Part shown: piece by piece, positions 12,490-23,716 of the stretch | Layout of the letters: every line of letters starts with the position of its first letter | Position numbering within the stretch: the first letter of the stretch is position 1 | Assembly (NCBI GenBank): GCA_021904315.1 | Contig: CM038916.1 | Location: forward strand, 4,216,001-4,280,000 | Direction: 5' to 3' | Length of the DNA stretch: 64,000 nt | DNA from: Sphagnum magellanicum | Taxonomy: Eukaryota > Streptophyta > Sphagnopsida > Sphagnales > Sphagnaceae | Made by a program: the position numbers and the translations under genes | The notes under the pieces: model-generated | Told to the model about the DNA's origin: nothing | Databases searched by the model: none | The model's input: only the letters and a program-made list of their open reading frames with translations

Positions 12490-13390
12490 TTATTCAAAAA
12501 GTGAGAGAGGGATTTGAATAGAAAGCCTTTCTGCAACAAGGGGTCCGTTGGTTTGAACGACTGCCAAATGGAGGGGATGCTCTTGGTAAAGCTTCAGAGT
12601 GGCCGCATCAGGGAAGTCAATAATCAGCACCACATCTGCTGATCCATATGTGCCTGTCCATAATGCATCACACCATCAGCCTGATATGACAAAGACAAAA
12701 AAGATGTCCTATGGTGACATGGAAGGCTTATTTTGTTCTGTCCTAAGGCCTGATGAACTTTGCCAACATGAACTAAGCATGGATCTGGAACTAGTAAAAA
12801 AGAAAATCATGTCAAGAGACAAAAATAGAACTTTTAGAAACAGTTTTGGGCCCAATTGTCAAGCTCAAAACCCCAAAAAGTCACTGAACTCAAAAAACAC
12901 TCTGGAAAACTTCATTCACGGAAACTTCAAACCTCTCCTCTTTTCTACCAGAGAAGAAAGGAAACAAAAAACTCTGGAAAACTACAATCACAGAATTTCA
13001 AACCTCTCTTCCAATTTTACTAAAGAAGAAAGACAGCACTCTGGAAAACTATAGTTACAGAACTTAAAACCTCTCCTCGGATTCTACCAAAGAAGAAAGA
13101 AAACACTCTGGAAACTCGACAACCACAGAACTGCAAACATCTCCTCCAATTCTACCAAAGAAGAAAGCAACAAATTTGTCTCATTCTCCCAATGAGACAG
13201 ATTCAGTTGTGGAGAGAAATGATATGAGCAAAAGGGAGGGAACAAAACCTATGTTCTCGGAGATGACGAAAGACAGTATGGTGGGCAAATGAGGCTTGAG
13301 AGACTCGCGCAGTTTCTTGAGCTTTTCCACAACAATTGATGCATCCTCCTTCTTTGTCAGCTTGAATAACAATATGTGTCTTAGAGCCAT
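12490..13390 (-). CDS. Stress-response A/B barrel (Dabb) domain protein, copy 1
   Basis: This is a two-exon minus-strand gene: exon 1 runs from 13390 (ATG) down to 13249, exon 2 from 12653 to 12490 (TAA). The donor is AG/GTTTTG and the acceptor GGACAG/GC, joined in phase 1, giving 101 residues, the usual size for a single Dabb domain. Exon 1 starts MALRHILLFK, the family's opening strand with its conserved His, followed by a Lys/Glu-rich helix and TILSF. Exon 2 has DVVLIIDFPDAATLKLY and EHPLHLA, matching the family's second half with its HPxH signature. Plant Dabb proteins are small dimeric barrels linked to stress and pathogen responses; catalytic function is usually unknown. A stronger-looking acceptor 26 bases earlier (TCATATCAG) would give an immediate stop, so the splice needs RNA support. 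The 595-base intron holds a minisatellite. Confidence 0.75.
12899..13171 (+). repeat. Minisatellite in the Dabb intron, copy 1 (4 x about 67-72 bp)
   Basis: Units start at ACTCTGGAAA near 12899, 12971, 13038 and 13105. Each continues through AAACCTCTCCTC and TTCTACCAAAGAAGAAAG. The whole array is intronic on the minus strand. Confidence 0.88.
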
Positions 13391-14159
13391 ATTTCTATAA
13401 CACTTCAAAAACTTTAACAGTTTTGCCTTTCTTTTTGTGTATCAGGCACGTCCCAAGAAGTCTCAACTATAAAAGAAGGATAGATAGTTGGGGTGTGTTT
13501 GGTAGTAGGCAGCTGAGAAGTGATGATTGAGTGACTCCTCTACTACTCTTACAGATTATTGCTATAGAATGTACTGAATGCTCAGATGGGTACACCTTCC
13601 TTTCACATAAAAAGGCTCAAAACTTTCGAGTTTTAACCACTAAAAGTTGCACTCAACAGCATCATCATCATGTAGAATGAGATTCCTTCTAATTCTTTGA
13701 CTTTTGGCTGTTGTGCCCCCTTGGGTCCTTTCACCCGAAACAACTACTACTAGCGTTGTGCAACTTGGACATTCTGTAGATAGAGAGACTCTTTTCCTTT
13801 TGACTGATTGTTGGCCCTCCTGGTCCTTTCCTGGCAGGCCTTAAATTTCGAGCCTTCGATGCCCTTCCAATGGCATCTAGCCCTGCCAATCAACAGCAAA
13901 AAGTTGTGCAACCCTTTGTCACATGTGAAGTCCAACATTTTGTTCAACCTTTCAATGTGAAGGGCACTTGTTGGGGGAAAAAAAAAAAGGTAGAAACCTT
14001 GCAAAGCTTTATTAAAAAACACACTCTAGATTAGGAAAATGCATAAAGGGGAAAAAGGAGAAATCACAGGACGTCAAGCTGACTCAAAGTAGACGTCAAA
14101 ATTTCTCCATGTCCAGAGCTGACCAGCTCTAATAGGTTGACCATATTTCTCCATGTAAT
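13391..14159 (-). promoter_or_regulatory. Upstream region of Dabb copy 1
   Basis: This DNA lies 5' of the minus-strand gene. A TATA-like TTTTATAG lies on the minus strand at about 13468-13475, some 80 bases before the ATG. The open frames here carry different indels in the two copies, which argues against coding. Confidence 0.35.
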
Positions 14160-14258
14160 CAACAGCTTGCAATACGTCAGCCAGCCGTGGTGATGGGAAG
14201 TGTGTCCTATTGACAGCCTGCAATACGTCAGCCATGATGATGGGAAGTGTGTCCTGAA
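14160..14258 (+). repeat. 49-bp tandem repeat, two units
   Basis: Units contain GCAATACGTCAGCC and GATGGGAAGTGTGTCCT. The homologous array at 18261-18402 has three units. Confidence 0.88.
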
Positions 14259-14920
14259 AGGGTGGAAATCAAGGAAAAAAAAAAACTTCACAAAATTTCA
14301 TAAGAAAATCAAGAGATGTTTATTTGAGATTGAATACACTTTGTTGTTTTATAACATGCATTATCATTTATGGGGCTTGCACCACTTGTTGGATTGGGAG
14401 AAAATATACTTTTGTATGAAAAGATGTGAAAGACAAGAAGGTCCTAGAAGAAGATATGTAGCTGGATAGTCAATATTTTTCTATGCCAAAGAAAACTATA
14501 GATTTTTCAAAATATGTAGCTTCTTCATATGTCTTAATTCTTTTATCAAGAAAGGGGTTGGAAAATTTGTAACTTAGGATGAGCTCTTAACCCTCAAGAG
14601 CTGAAGCCTTTTTCAAAACCATTTTATCTCTATTCCAAGACTTCATTAGAAATTTGGTCCAATCTACTCATTTATAAATGTGATTATAATTGATGAAAAA
14701 ATTCAATCAAAATCAAGCAAGGGCTGATCACATAGCAAAGCTAGATTGAGCTCCAAGCTAGTGCTACTTGAGGTTGGATCTAAAGTTTTGCCGACCAAAT
14801 GCAAATTTTTGACATGATAATAATGCATGCATCTTAATATGGCACTCAAAATGACCAAGGAAAGTACTCAAATTCAAGCAAAAATGTGGATTTTCAAGTA
14901 AGAATGAAACCTTCCAATAT

Positions 14921-16120
14921 TTAGTGGAGGTAGGCCTGAGGGCTCAAAACGCAATCTAAATTTTCAGAGTGCCACGTGGCATCATTTAAAACACTTTCAA
15001 AGGAAAGCTGAAGGTGACCAACCAGTCATCAGTGTAGGTGCCGCAAGTTGGCCAGGGTGAACCAGCACCCATGTTGGTACCTTGACCTTTTTGAGTGAGG
15101 CCTCTTAGTGGCCATCTTAAGCCCAAAAAATGTTAAATCTGAACTCAGACACCCTGATTTAGTCTTAGCATGGGATATTTGTAATGTTTAGGAATAATTT
15201 AAATGGACTAGCTTGGGTTCACCCAAAGGCTCTCAAGTAGTCACTGTGCCCTTGTTGGCTGATGGAATATCATTGAAACTACTTAATAGCAAGATGGGAA
15301 TTTGAAAAAGTTTCTCAGAGTCCACAATTGTTTTAATAAAAACAATCAAGGCATTGAGGCTAGTGTTGCCCTGTTATTGGGGAATTGTTTTTAAATAAAT
15401 ATGTTGGGTACTAATAAAGGGCACAATGACAGGCTATTGCAACCTACATGCCGGTTCTCACTAGCAGCAATATTTATTTTGGGGGAAAAAAAAAAAAAGG
15501 TGAGCTAGAGTTGCACAAGAAGTCCCAAGACCATATAATTCACAGGGCTCTTGTGAAAATCCCCTCCAATCTCATTTGTATCATTAAATCCATCAGAGAC
15601 ATGTCTGTGGACATCAGTTGCAGAAAGCGTCCAGGTGCTGAAGAAGACTTATGTATGCCAGTGATTTTGCAGCTGCTGCTGCTGGCTTGTTTATGTAGTA
15701 GGCTAAGTAGTATTCAGTTTTCTGGGCAGCTTGGTCTACAACATTAGAGAACAACAGTCTGTTAAGATCCTCTAAATAGTCCAACTGTTCCAAATTAGTA
15801 CTGTTCTTTTTTCCAAGTCTCATACTGTGACTAGCAATCATTCACTGTGTTTGTAGTTGCTGGAAACAACAGGCTATGTGAAATTTTCGAAGTCCTCACC
15901 TCTTCTTAATAGGTAATGACTAGGTAATATTGCAGAGGAAGAGTGTAATATCATCATCCGCTCTGTCTGTGTCGACTCTCTCTAGTGACCCAAGCTGACA
16001 ACAACGGTTAGGTTAGTGCTGCAGGAGCAGTATTACTCTACTTGAGAGAGAGACGGACGTAGTCAATAAAAGACAGCGATAGCCCTACCTCCACTCCAGG
16101 TCCCAGAAGGGACCAACTAG
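14921..16120 (+). other. Unique spacer between the two duplication copies
   Basis: This 1.2-kb segment is not part of the repeated block. I see no gene. It holds a purine run of 13-14 A at about 15485 and a GC-richer stretch at 15950-16110 with CGACTCTCTCT and GAGAGAGAGACGGACG. Confidence 0.6.
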
Positions 16121-16584
16121 TTTCTTTTGCATCATGCAACGAGTAAACCATCCTCACCCAGCAACAGTCTAAAAACCTGAAGACCTTTCTTCATTCTGTT
16201 TTTTGTTGTGCAGCTTGCTTAAGATTGACAGCAGACTGCATATTTACCTTTCTCAAAGAGTTCAAAGCCTGTTTCCATTATTTACTGGTAGCTATTGTTT
16301 GAGGCTTTCCATTGATAACCACTGAGTGACCTGAAGCAAAACTGCCATTTTCAAATCCTTCTTTATATATATGAGCCACTCTCAAATCCTTTTATATATG
16401 AGCAACTCTTGAACTTCCAAGAGTTGTGCCAAGTACCTCTTAGTACCCTCTCTGAGACGAGCATACATGCAGATTTCAAATTCTAGGCCAAACCTGGCAA
16501 ACGCCTAACCCTTTCTTTGTTCAAATTTTCTGAGTGAGTTGCAGAAACTGACAGCTCCACATTCACATGACTTGTGCAACTGGC

Positions 16585-17485
16585 TTATTCAAAAAGTGAG
16601 AGAGGGATTTGAATAGAGAGCCTTTCTGCAACAAGGGATCCGTTTGTTTGAAGGAGTGCCAAATGGAGGGGATGCTCTTGGTAAAGCTTCAGAGTGGCCG
16701 CATCAGGGAAGTCAATAATCAGCACCACATCTGCTGATCCATATGTGCCTGTCCATAATGCATCACACCTTCAGCCTGATATGACAAAGACAAAAAAGAT
16801 GTCCTATGGTGACATGGAAGGCTTATTTTGTTCTGTCCTAAGGCCTGATGAACTTTGCCAACATGAACTAAGCATGGATCTGGAACTGGTCAAAAAGAAA
16901 ATCATGTCAAGAGACAAAAATAGAACTTTTAGAAACAGTTTTGGGCCCAATTGTCAAGCTCAAAACCCCAAAAAGTCACTGAACTCCAAAAACACTCTGG
17001 AAAACTTCATTCACGGAAACTTCAAACCTCTCCTCTTTTCTACCAGAGAAGAAAGGAAACAAAAAACTCTGGAAAACTACAATCACAGAATTTCAAACCT
17101 CTCTTCCAATTCTACTAAAGAAGAAAGACAGCACTCTGGAAAACTATAGTTACATAACTTAAAACCTCTCCTCCGATTCTACCAAAGAAGAAAGAAAACA
17201 CTCTGGAAACTCGACAATCACAGAACTGCAAACATCTCCTCCAATTCTACCAAAGAAGAAAGCAACAAATTTGTCTCATTCTCCCAATGAGACAGATTCA
17301 GTTGTGGAGAGAAATGATATGAGCAAAAGGGAGGGAACAAAACCTATGTTCTCGGAGATGACGAAAGACAGTATGGTGGGCAAATGAGGCTTGAGAGACT
17401 CGCGCAGTTTCTTGAGCTCTTCCACAACGATTGATGTATCCTCCTTCTTTGTCACCTTCAATAACACTATGTGTCTTAGAGCCAT
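16585..17485 (-). CDS. Stress-response A/B barrel (Dabb) domain protein, copy 2
   Basis: This is the tandem paralogue of the gene at 12490-13390, with exons 17485-17344 and 16748-16585 in the same phase and length (101 residues). Substitutions are few and mostly conservative: MALRHIVLLKVTKKED replaces MALRHILLFKLTKKED, and the C-terminal part reads HLALLQTNGSLVAE instead of HLAVVQTNGPLVAE. No frame-breaking change is seen in the coding exons, which suggests both copies are kept. In this copy a further AG arises at GCTGAAG near the alternative acceptor. The function is as for copy 1, inferred from the family only. Confidence 0.75.
16994..17266 (+). repeat. Minisatellite in the Dabb intron, copy 2
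   Basis: This is the same four-unit array as at 12899-13171, offset by 4,095 bp, with point differences only. Confidence 0.88.
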
Positions 17486-18260
17486 ATTTCTATAACACTT
17501 CAAAAACTTTAACAGTTTTGCCTTTCTTTTTGTGTATAAGGCACGTCCCAAGAAGTCTCAACTATAAAAGAAGGATAGATAGTTGGGGTGTGTTTGGTAG
17601 TAGGCAGCTGAGAAGTGATGATTGAGTGACTCCTCTACTACTCTTACAGATTATTGCATAGAATGTACTGAATGCTCAGATGGGTACACCTTCCTTTCAC
17701 ATAAAAAGGCTCAAAACTTTCGAGTTTTAACCACTAAAAGTTGCACTCAACATCATCATCATGTAGAATGAGATTCCTTCTAATTCTTTGACTTTTGGCT
17801 GTTGTGCCCCCTTGGGTCCTTTCACCCGAAACAACTACTACTAGCGTTGTGCAACTTGGACATTCTGTAGATAGAGAGACTCTTTCCTTCTGACTGATTG
17901 TTGGTCCTCCTGGTCCTTTCTTGGCAGGCCTTAAATTTGGAGCCTTCGATGCCCTTCCAATGGCATCTATCCCTTCCAATCAACAGCAAAAAGTTGTGCA
18001 ACCCTTTGTCACATGTGAAGTCCAACATTTTGTTCAACCTTTCAATGTGAAGGGCACTTGTTGGGGGAGAAAAAAAAAAGAGGTAGAAACCTTGCGAAGC
18101 TTTATTAAAAAACACACTCTGGATTAGGAAAATGTGTAAAGGGTACAGAAAAAGGAGAAATTACAGGACATCAAGCTGGCTCAAAGTAGACGTCAAAATT
18201 TCTCCATGTCCAGAGCTGACCAGCTCTAATAGGTTGACCATATTTCTCCATGTCAAAAAT

Positions 18261-18402
18261 CAACAGCTTGCAATAGGTCAGCTGTGGTGATGGGAAGTGT
18301 GTCCTATCGACAGCCTGCAATAGGTCACCCATGGTGATGGGAAGTGTGTCCTATTGACAGCCTCCAATAGATCAGCCATGGTGATGGGAAGTGTGTCCTG
18401 AA
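18261..18402 (+). repeat. 49-bp tandem repeat, three units
   Basis: Units contain AATAGGTCA (or AATAGATCA) and GGTGATGGGAAGTGTGTCCT. There is one unit more than in the homologous array at 14160-14258, so a unit was gained or lost after the segmental duplication. Confidence 0.88.
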
Positions 18403-19516
18403 AGGGTGGAAATCAAGGAAAAAAAAACTTCACAATCTTTCATAAGAAAATCAAGAGATGTTATTTGAGATTGAATACACTTTGTTGTTTTATAACATGC
18501 GTTATCATTTATGGGGCTTGCACCCAATTGTTGGATTGGGAGAAAATATATCTTTGTATGAAAAGATGTGAAAGACAAGAAGGTCCTAGAAGAAGATATG
18601 TAGCTGGATAGTCAATATTTTTCTATGCTAAAGAAAACTATAGATTTTTCAAAATATGTAGCTTTTTCATATGTATTAATTCTTTCACCAAGAAAGGGCT
18701 TGGAAATTTTGTAACTTCTGATGAGCTTTTAACCCTCAAGAGCTGAAGCCTTTTTCAAAACCATTTTATCTCTATTCGAAGACTTCATTAGAAATTTGTC
18801 CAATCTACTCATTTATAAATGTGATTACAATTGATGAAAATTCTCAATCAAAATCAAGCAAGGGCTGATCACATAGCAAAGCTAGATTGAGCTCCAAGCT
18901 AGTGCTACTTGAGGTTGGATCTAAAGTTTTGCCGACCAAATGCAAATTTTTGACATGATAATAATGCATGCATCTTAATATGGCACTCAAAATGACCAAG
19001 GAAAGTACTCAAATTCAAGCAAAAATGTGGATTTTCAAGTAAGAATGAAACCTTCCAATTTTTGGAATGTGAATTTGAGGATCCTTGGAAATTAATGGGC
19101 AATAAGTTCAAAGGGATCCCAATGTTAAAACTTGAGTTTAATATATTTGAGTTTCCAAAGTTATCCACCTGTGATTCCCTCCACTCTCATTGGTGCCATC
19201 CTACATGCTTGTAGTTGGGTTCACAAGTTAATCAAGTACATAGCCATCCATGCACTTATTTGATCATAACTTCACCCAAATCTATGGGGGAATACCTCAA
19301 CAATAGACAATTTGAAACCTATTAGAAAACCCAATACAACCCCAAAAAGAAAACTAACAAATATTTAAATTTCCATCACCCACATCCATTTGAAATTCCA
19401 AAATAATAAAAAAACTTAAATAATTTCTAGATTATGGCATTTAGAGGTCAATCTTTTTTATTTTATTTTCATGGAGCACAAACTTCTAAGAAGTCTTCAA
19501 ATTGTGAAGGTACTTT

Positions 19517-19570
19517 AAACTACATTTTACATTGAAAGATTGACCAATCTTTCAATGTAAAATGTAGTTT
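19517..19570 (+). repeat. Perfect inverted repeat, 26-bp arms, 2-base loop
   Basis: The left arm AAACTACATTTTACATTGAA... (19517-19542) is exactly complementary to 19545-19570. It would form a long perfect hairpin in RNA or a cruciform in DNA. Confidence 0.95.
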
Positions 19571-22140
19571 CTAGAACAATCTTTCACCTTGAAAGGCACA
19601 TGGGCCCTTCATATTTGAGGCCCACTTTCACCTTAAACAACTATTATTTGGTCGACTACAACATTACATATATTGAAACGTTTTGTTATTATTTTTAATC
19701 CTTGATTGATTGTTGACCCCTTAGGTCCTTTGGCTTGAAAGGACTGACTATCACATTTCTTCTTTTCATTTGATGCGACCATTTGACATTAATCCGGAGA
19801 GGAAATGGAAGTACAAAAGGAAAGGATATAAGTCCAGGTTCATTTGTTACAAATCATATGTCAATAGAAAAATCCATAAAGTGACCTTGATTTTGGATTC
19901 TCATTTCACCCCCCTAACCCCTATTTCAACTTGAAACCTTGTCGTTCACAAAATGATGGGATTTTATTGAATCAAGGGTGATTTTTTTTTTTAAATTTCT
20001 TTTTGCCACTTTGTACCACAATATTTAATGCACAAGATTTAAAATAATTATGGCAATAGCAAGCATAGCAACAATGAAAATGTTCAAGAAAAACAAAAGA
20101 TAGGGTGAAACTTAAATTATCCTAATTTTTTTGCAAATTTGAAGTTCACTTTATTTCATTCCATTTTTAAATGCAATGTATTTTTATTTTATTTTTTCTA
20201 ATGCCATCACTTGAATGACCAAACTGAGGGTATTGATACTATGTTTCAATCATTTTATGGATATTTCTAATATCTAAATATTAATTATTAAAACCTCATT
20301 TCAACTACCAATTATTTCTTACAAGCTAACAATGAGAATGGAAGGTGGGTCTAGAAGGGTGGAAGTCAAAAGGTAATTAGATCCACTACTATAGCTCAAC
20401 TTAAGATGGAAGATGCTTGAATATTTTGCATTGTAATGGAAATTCATCAACAAAAAATAAAATGATCAAGATAAGAATTGTAAGACCCTTTGGCCCTTTC
20501 ATTCCCCAAGTTGAATTATTGTAAATGTGTAAAGAAAAATCCACTTGTTTGTGCAAACATGCAAAGACAAATACAACAATTAGTGTGAAATGACTGTAAA
20601 ATCCATAGACATGTACCTATAACATGCAAAATTTTGTATGATCATAATGTAATTATCATAGTATTTTTTTTTATCATTTCTATGTGATTGAAGTGTAAAA
20701 TTTTTACAATATATGTATGCAGAGTTTTTCTGGTGTTTCCAAACATGACAAATGTGTTAATATGAACACAAACGTAAACAAAAAATCTATTGAAAACATT
20801 TGATTTCTCGTTATTTAGGACTTTTGTGATGAAAGGTTCACCCAAGAGGTCCCTTTAACGAAAGCCCACGGTTCATGGGGTAACACTAACATCACCATCA
20901 TGGTTACAATGATCATAATATAAGGGAGACTCAAATCCATAAAATATGTGAACAAAAAGGATGAATTGAACAACATCACTTCCTCTAACATGAAGATCTT
21001 GAAACATAATTCTCCTTGACATCAAATTGAAAGCATATGCCACATCCATTTAGAAAATATTTGCCTAATCAAAGTGCCAATTGAAAATGCATTGAATGTT
21101 GTGAATAAAGGTGAAAGCACATTACAAAGGGTCCACTTTAGGAAAGAAAATGTACAATTTTTTCAATATATTTTGCATTATTTTGAGGACAATTTTTCTT
21201 TGAGTTCATCTAGTGTTTTGATAAAAATGTAGAATGAATTTTGATGCAAAAGCCTTCAACATAATTTTTGTTATCTTTCAAATGAAAATAATTTCTCAAC
21301 ATAATTATGTTTTTTTGAATGAAAAAACTCATCTGTCTGTTTTTTGTGGAAGCACATGAGTGGAATTTTTCATATGGAATTTTAAAAATATAATCAATTC
21401 ATATTTAATATAAAACTAAGTATTTTATAAAGTGTTGTAATTATTTGAATCATTTTTAAATTATATTTGCACCTTACAATATATTGATACATGTTCTTCA
21501 CAAATGTATTATTTAATCATTAACATCAACAAAAAAATGTTATTTCTTTTGACAATTTTATTAGTTGGTAATTGAACTACTTTATTTTGAGTATAATTTA
21601 TGAAAACTTCTTTTAATATTGACTTGGTGGAAGTTGAAAGTCATATAGGTTTTAGGAAATAGTATTTATAAAAACATTTTTTGACCACCATAATGTGTTT
21701 TCACCCATCAATTCACATCCACCATTTGTGACCACCCCAATTGATGGATGTTAAAGCAAAAATGACTAGATCAAAAGGGTTGGTTCTTATTGTTTATTAT
21801 GGTAATGGATAGTAATTTGTAATTATTAATAATACATAGGAGTGATTAAAAATTCATTGCCTCCATTGTCTTTAGGAATTTGTTGAGTTGGTTCCATTAT
21901 TTTAATTAGTGTTATAAAATAATGCATTAAGTGGAAGTTAGGTGGTGGGAATTTGATTCACTTAAATAGAATCATGGTTGAATTAAAGAGGATTTTTTTA
22001 TGTTTAAGATGGATGTAGCTATCACTTTTGTAGGAGGTAGGTAATGTTTCTTCAACCTACTTAAGGGATCATTTTTTTGTGTCAAAGTATGGGGGAGTTT
22101 ACGAATAATGCATGAAGATTTATGGATAAAAGAGAGAGAG

Positions 22141-22145
<5 letters not shown>

Positions 22146-22170
<25 letters not shown>
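22146..22170 (+). repeat. (GT)n microsatellite
   Basis: About 12 uninterrupted GT units follow a short GAGAGAGA run. Confidence 0.95.
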
Positions 22171-22171
<1 letters not shown>

Positions 22172-23683
22172 TGGAATGAAAACCTCAGTAAGGGTTGGAA
22201 TAATGGTATCAAATCATTATAACTTTAGCAACATTATATTAATATGTGGTTATGAATTGAATGCAAAAATAATGGATCATACTTTCATTTCTTTTGTGTT
22301 ATTCTCAATATTGGAATGTGTGTTAGTTAGGGATAAATGTGTTGAAGTTGTCTTCTCTAATAGTGTTTAAACCTAGCTAAAAGACTTTTTTGATGGTCAC
22401 TACTATTGGAGTTGTTGCCAAAAACTACTAAAATATTTTTGGTTCTTAAGATCTCTTTGGGAATAGTTTAAATTGCCATGGGGTTTTTTGCACTACAATC
22501 TCTAATATAGGTAGCCTTAATGCAAGTCATCTTTTGTCCAATTTACTAACCTAGTTAGAATCACCACTTAGGTAGTTTGTGTTGTACTAGATTTCCTACC
22601 AGGGACTATGATAGGCCTTTACCAAGGGCATAATTCTATCATATTTAAATGTTCTTTATTGTAGGAATACACTACATGAGCTACCTAATTATTATTGAAT
22701 ATCACCCTTCTTGAAATTCTTGACCTAATAGTTTTTTATTCATTATTTCCCAAGCTGGTAGTTTTTCATTGTCAAAGTCTTTTATCCTAGCATAACTTGG
22801 CCCTACAAATTTGAAATTAAGTATTTTTTGTTAAAATAAATTTTTACCTAGGTTATTTAATTACATATCATGTGTGTTCCCTTAAGATTTAAATACATTA
22901 GTTTTTTATTCTTATTTCTGAATCCAATAATCCTATGACTAATAAAGTCCTTTGGCATTTGAAATCTCTTAAAAAATAGTTCAAAATGCAATGTGTTCAT
23001 TTTGCAAATAAACTTCTATTAGGTAACTACCTATTGCTCCTTTTGTTTGTGTAATTTTGCTATCCCAATAAGACTAAATCAAGACTTTTTAGTTAGGTAA
23101 TTATTGTCTTATGGTGTCCTAAGAAATAACTTTTTTCCAATGGGAGAATAAATGCAATGAAAAGGCATGTTGAAATTGAAGGTATAAGGTATGACTCATG
23201 AAGCAATACAAAATTCCCCTATGTGGCAATTGAAGGAACCCATTAAAAAACTTTAAATCGTTAATTTAAGCAAGCCACTCTAAGGACATTTGGAATGTGA
23301 TGATGGATATGGCTAACTTGTGCAATTTGAAAACACAATTGGAACAATTGTGGGCAACCACTTGTAGAATATTTTAAACCAAAAAAATTTCAAAGGTGTT
23401 CGAACAACATGCCAAAAGGACTAGTAGCACTTAGAATGGGGCATGCATTAGAATGTTAATTTAATAGAGTCAAAAGAAGGTTTGAAGTCTTAATACATTG
23501 ATTTGAAGTCTTCCACAAGGAAGGATGAAAAACCATCAAATGTGGGATAAATGGTTATAAAGGCCTAAACAATGTTGAAAAAAGTGGCATGGCTAAGGAC
23601 ATGTGAAAGCATGCATGATGTGTGAATATGTATAGTAGCACACCCAAAAACAAGGTTACAATGAAAGCATTTGTGAACCCCGT

Positions 23684-23715
<32 letters not shown>
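23684..23715 (+). repeat. Poly-G run, 32 bases
   Basis: This is a pure G homopolymer. Runs of this length are hard to sequence, so its exact length is uncertain. Confidence 0.9.

Positions 23716-23716
<1 letters not shown>

Larger units (their letters stand above)
12026..14920 (+). repeat. Segmental duplication, copy 1
   Basis: This block is nearly identical to 16121-19060. It begins at TTTCTTTTGCATCATGCAAC and ends at GAATGAAACCTTCCAAT. Equivalent positions in the gene part differ by 4,095 bp. Differences are scattered substitutions, one-base indels and a repeat-number change in the satellite at 14160. It carries a complete minus-strand Dabb gene. Confidence 0.93.
16121..19060 (+). repeat. 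Segmental duplication, copy 2
   Basis: This is the second copy of the block at 12026-14920 in the same orientation. Similarity stops abruptly at both ends (left CTAGTTTC, right CCAATTTTTGG), so the junctions are clean. It also carries a complete Dabb gene. Confidence 0.93.

Noticed and set aside
12599-13054. 151-codon plus-strand frame, repeated at 16694-17149
   Set aside because: It begins with GTG, overlies the antisense of Dabb exon 2 and the intron minisatellite, and its conservation follows from the segmental duplication.
13750-14022. Minus-strand frame upstream of Dabb, also at 17822-18115
   Set aside because: One-base indels differ between the two copies and shift the frame, so it is not kept as coding sequence.
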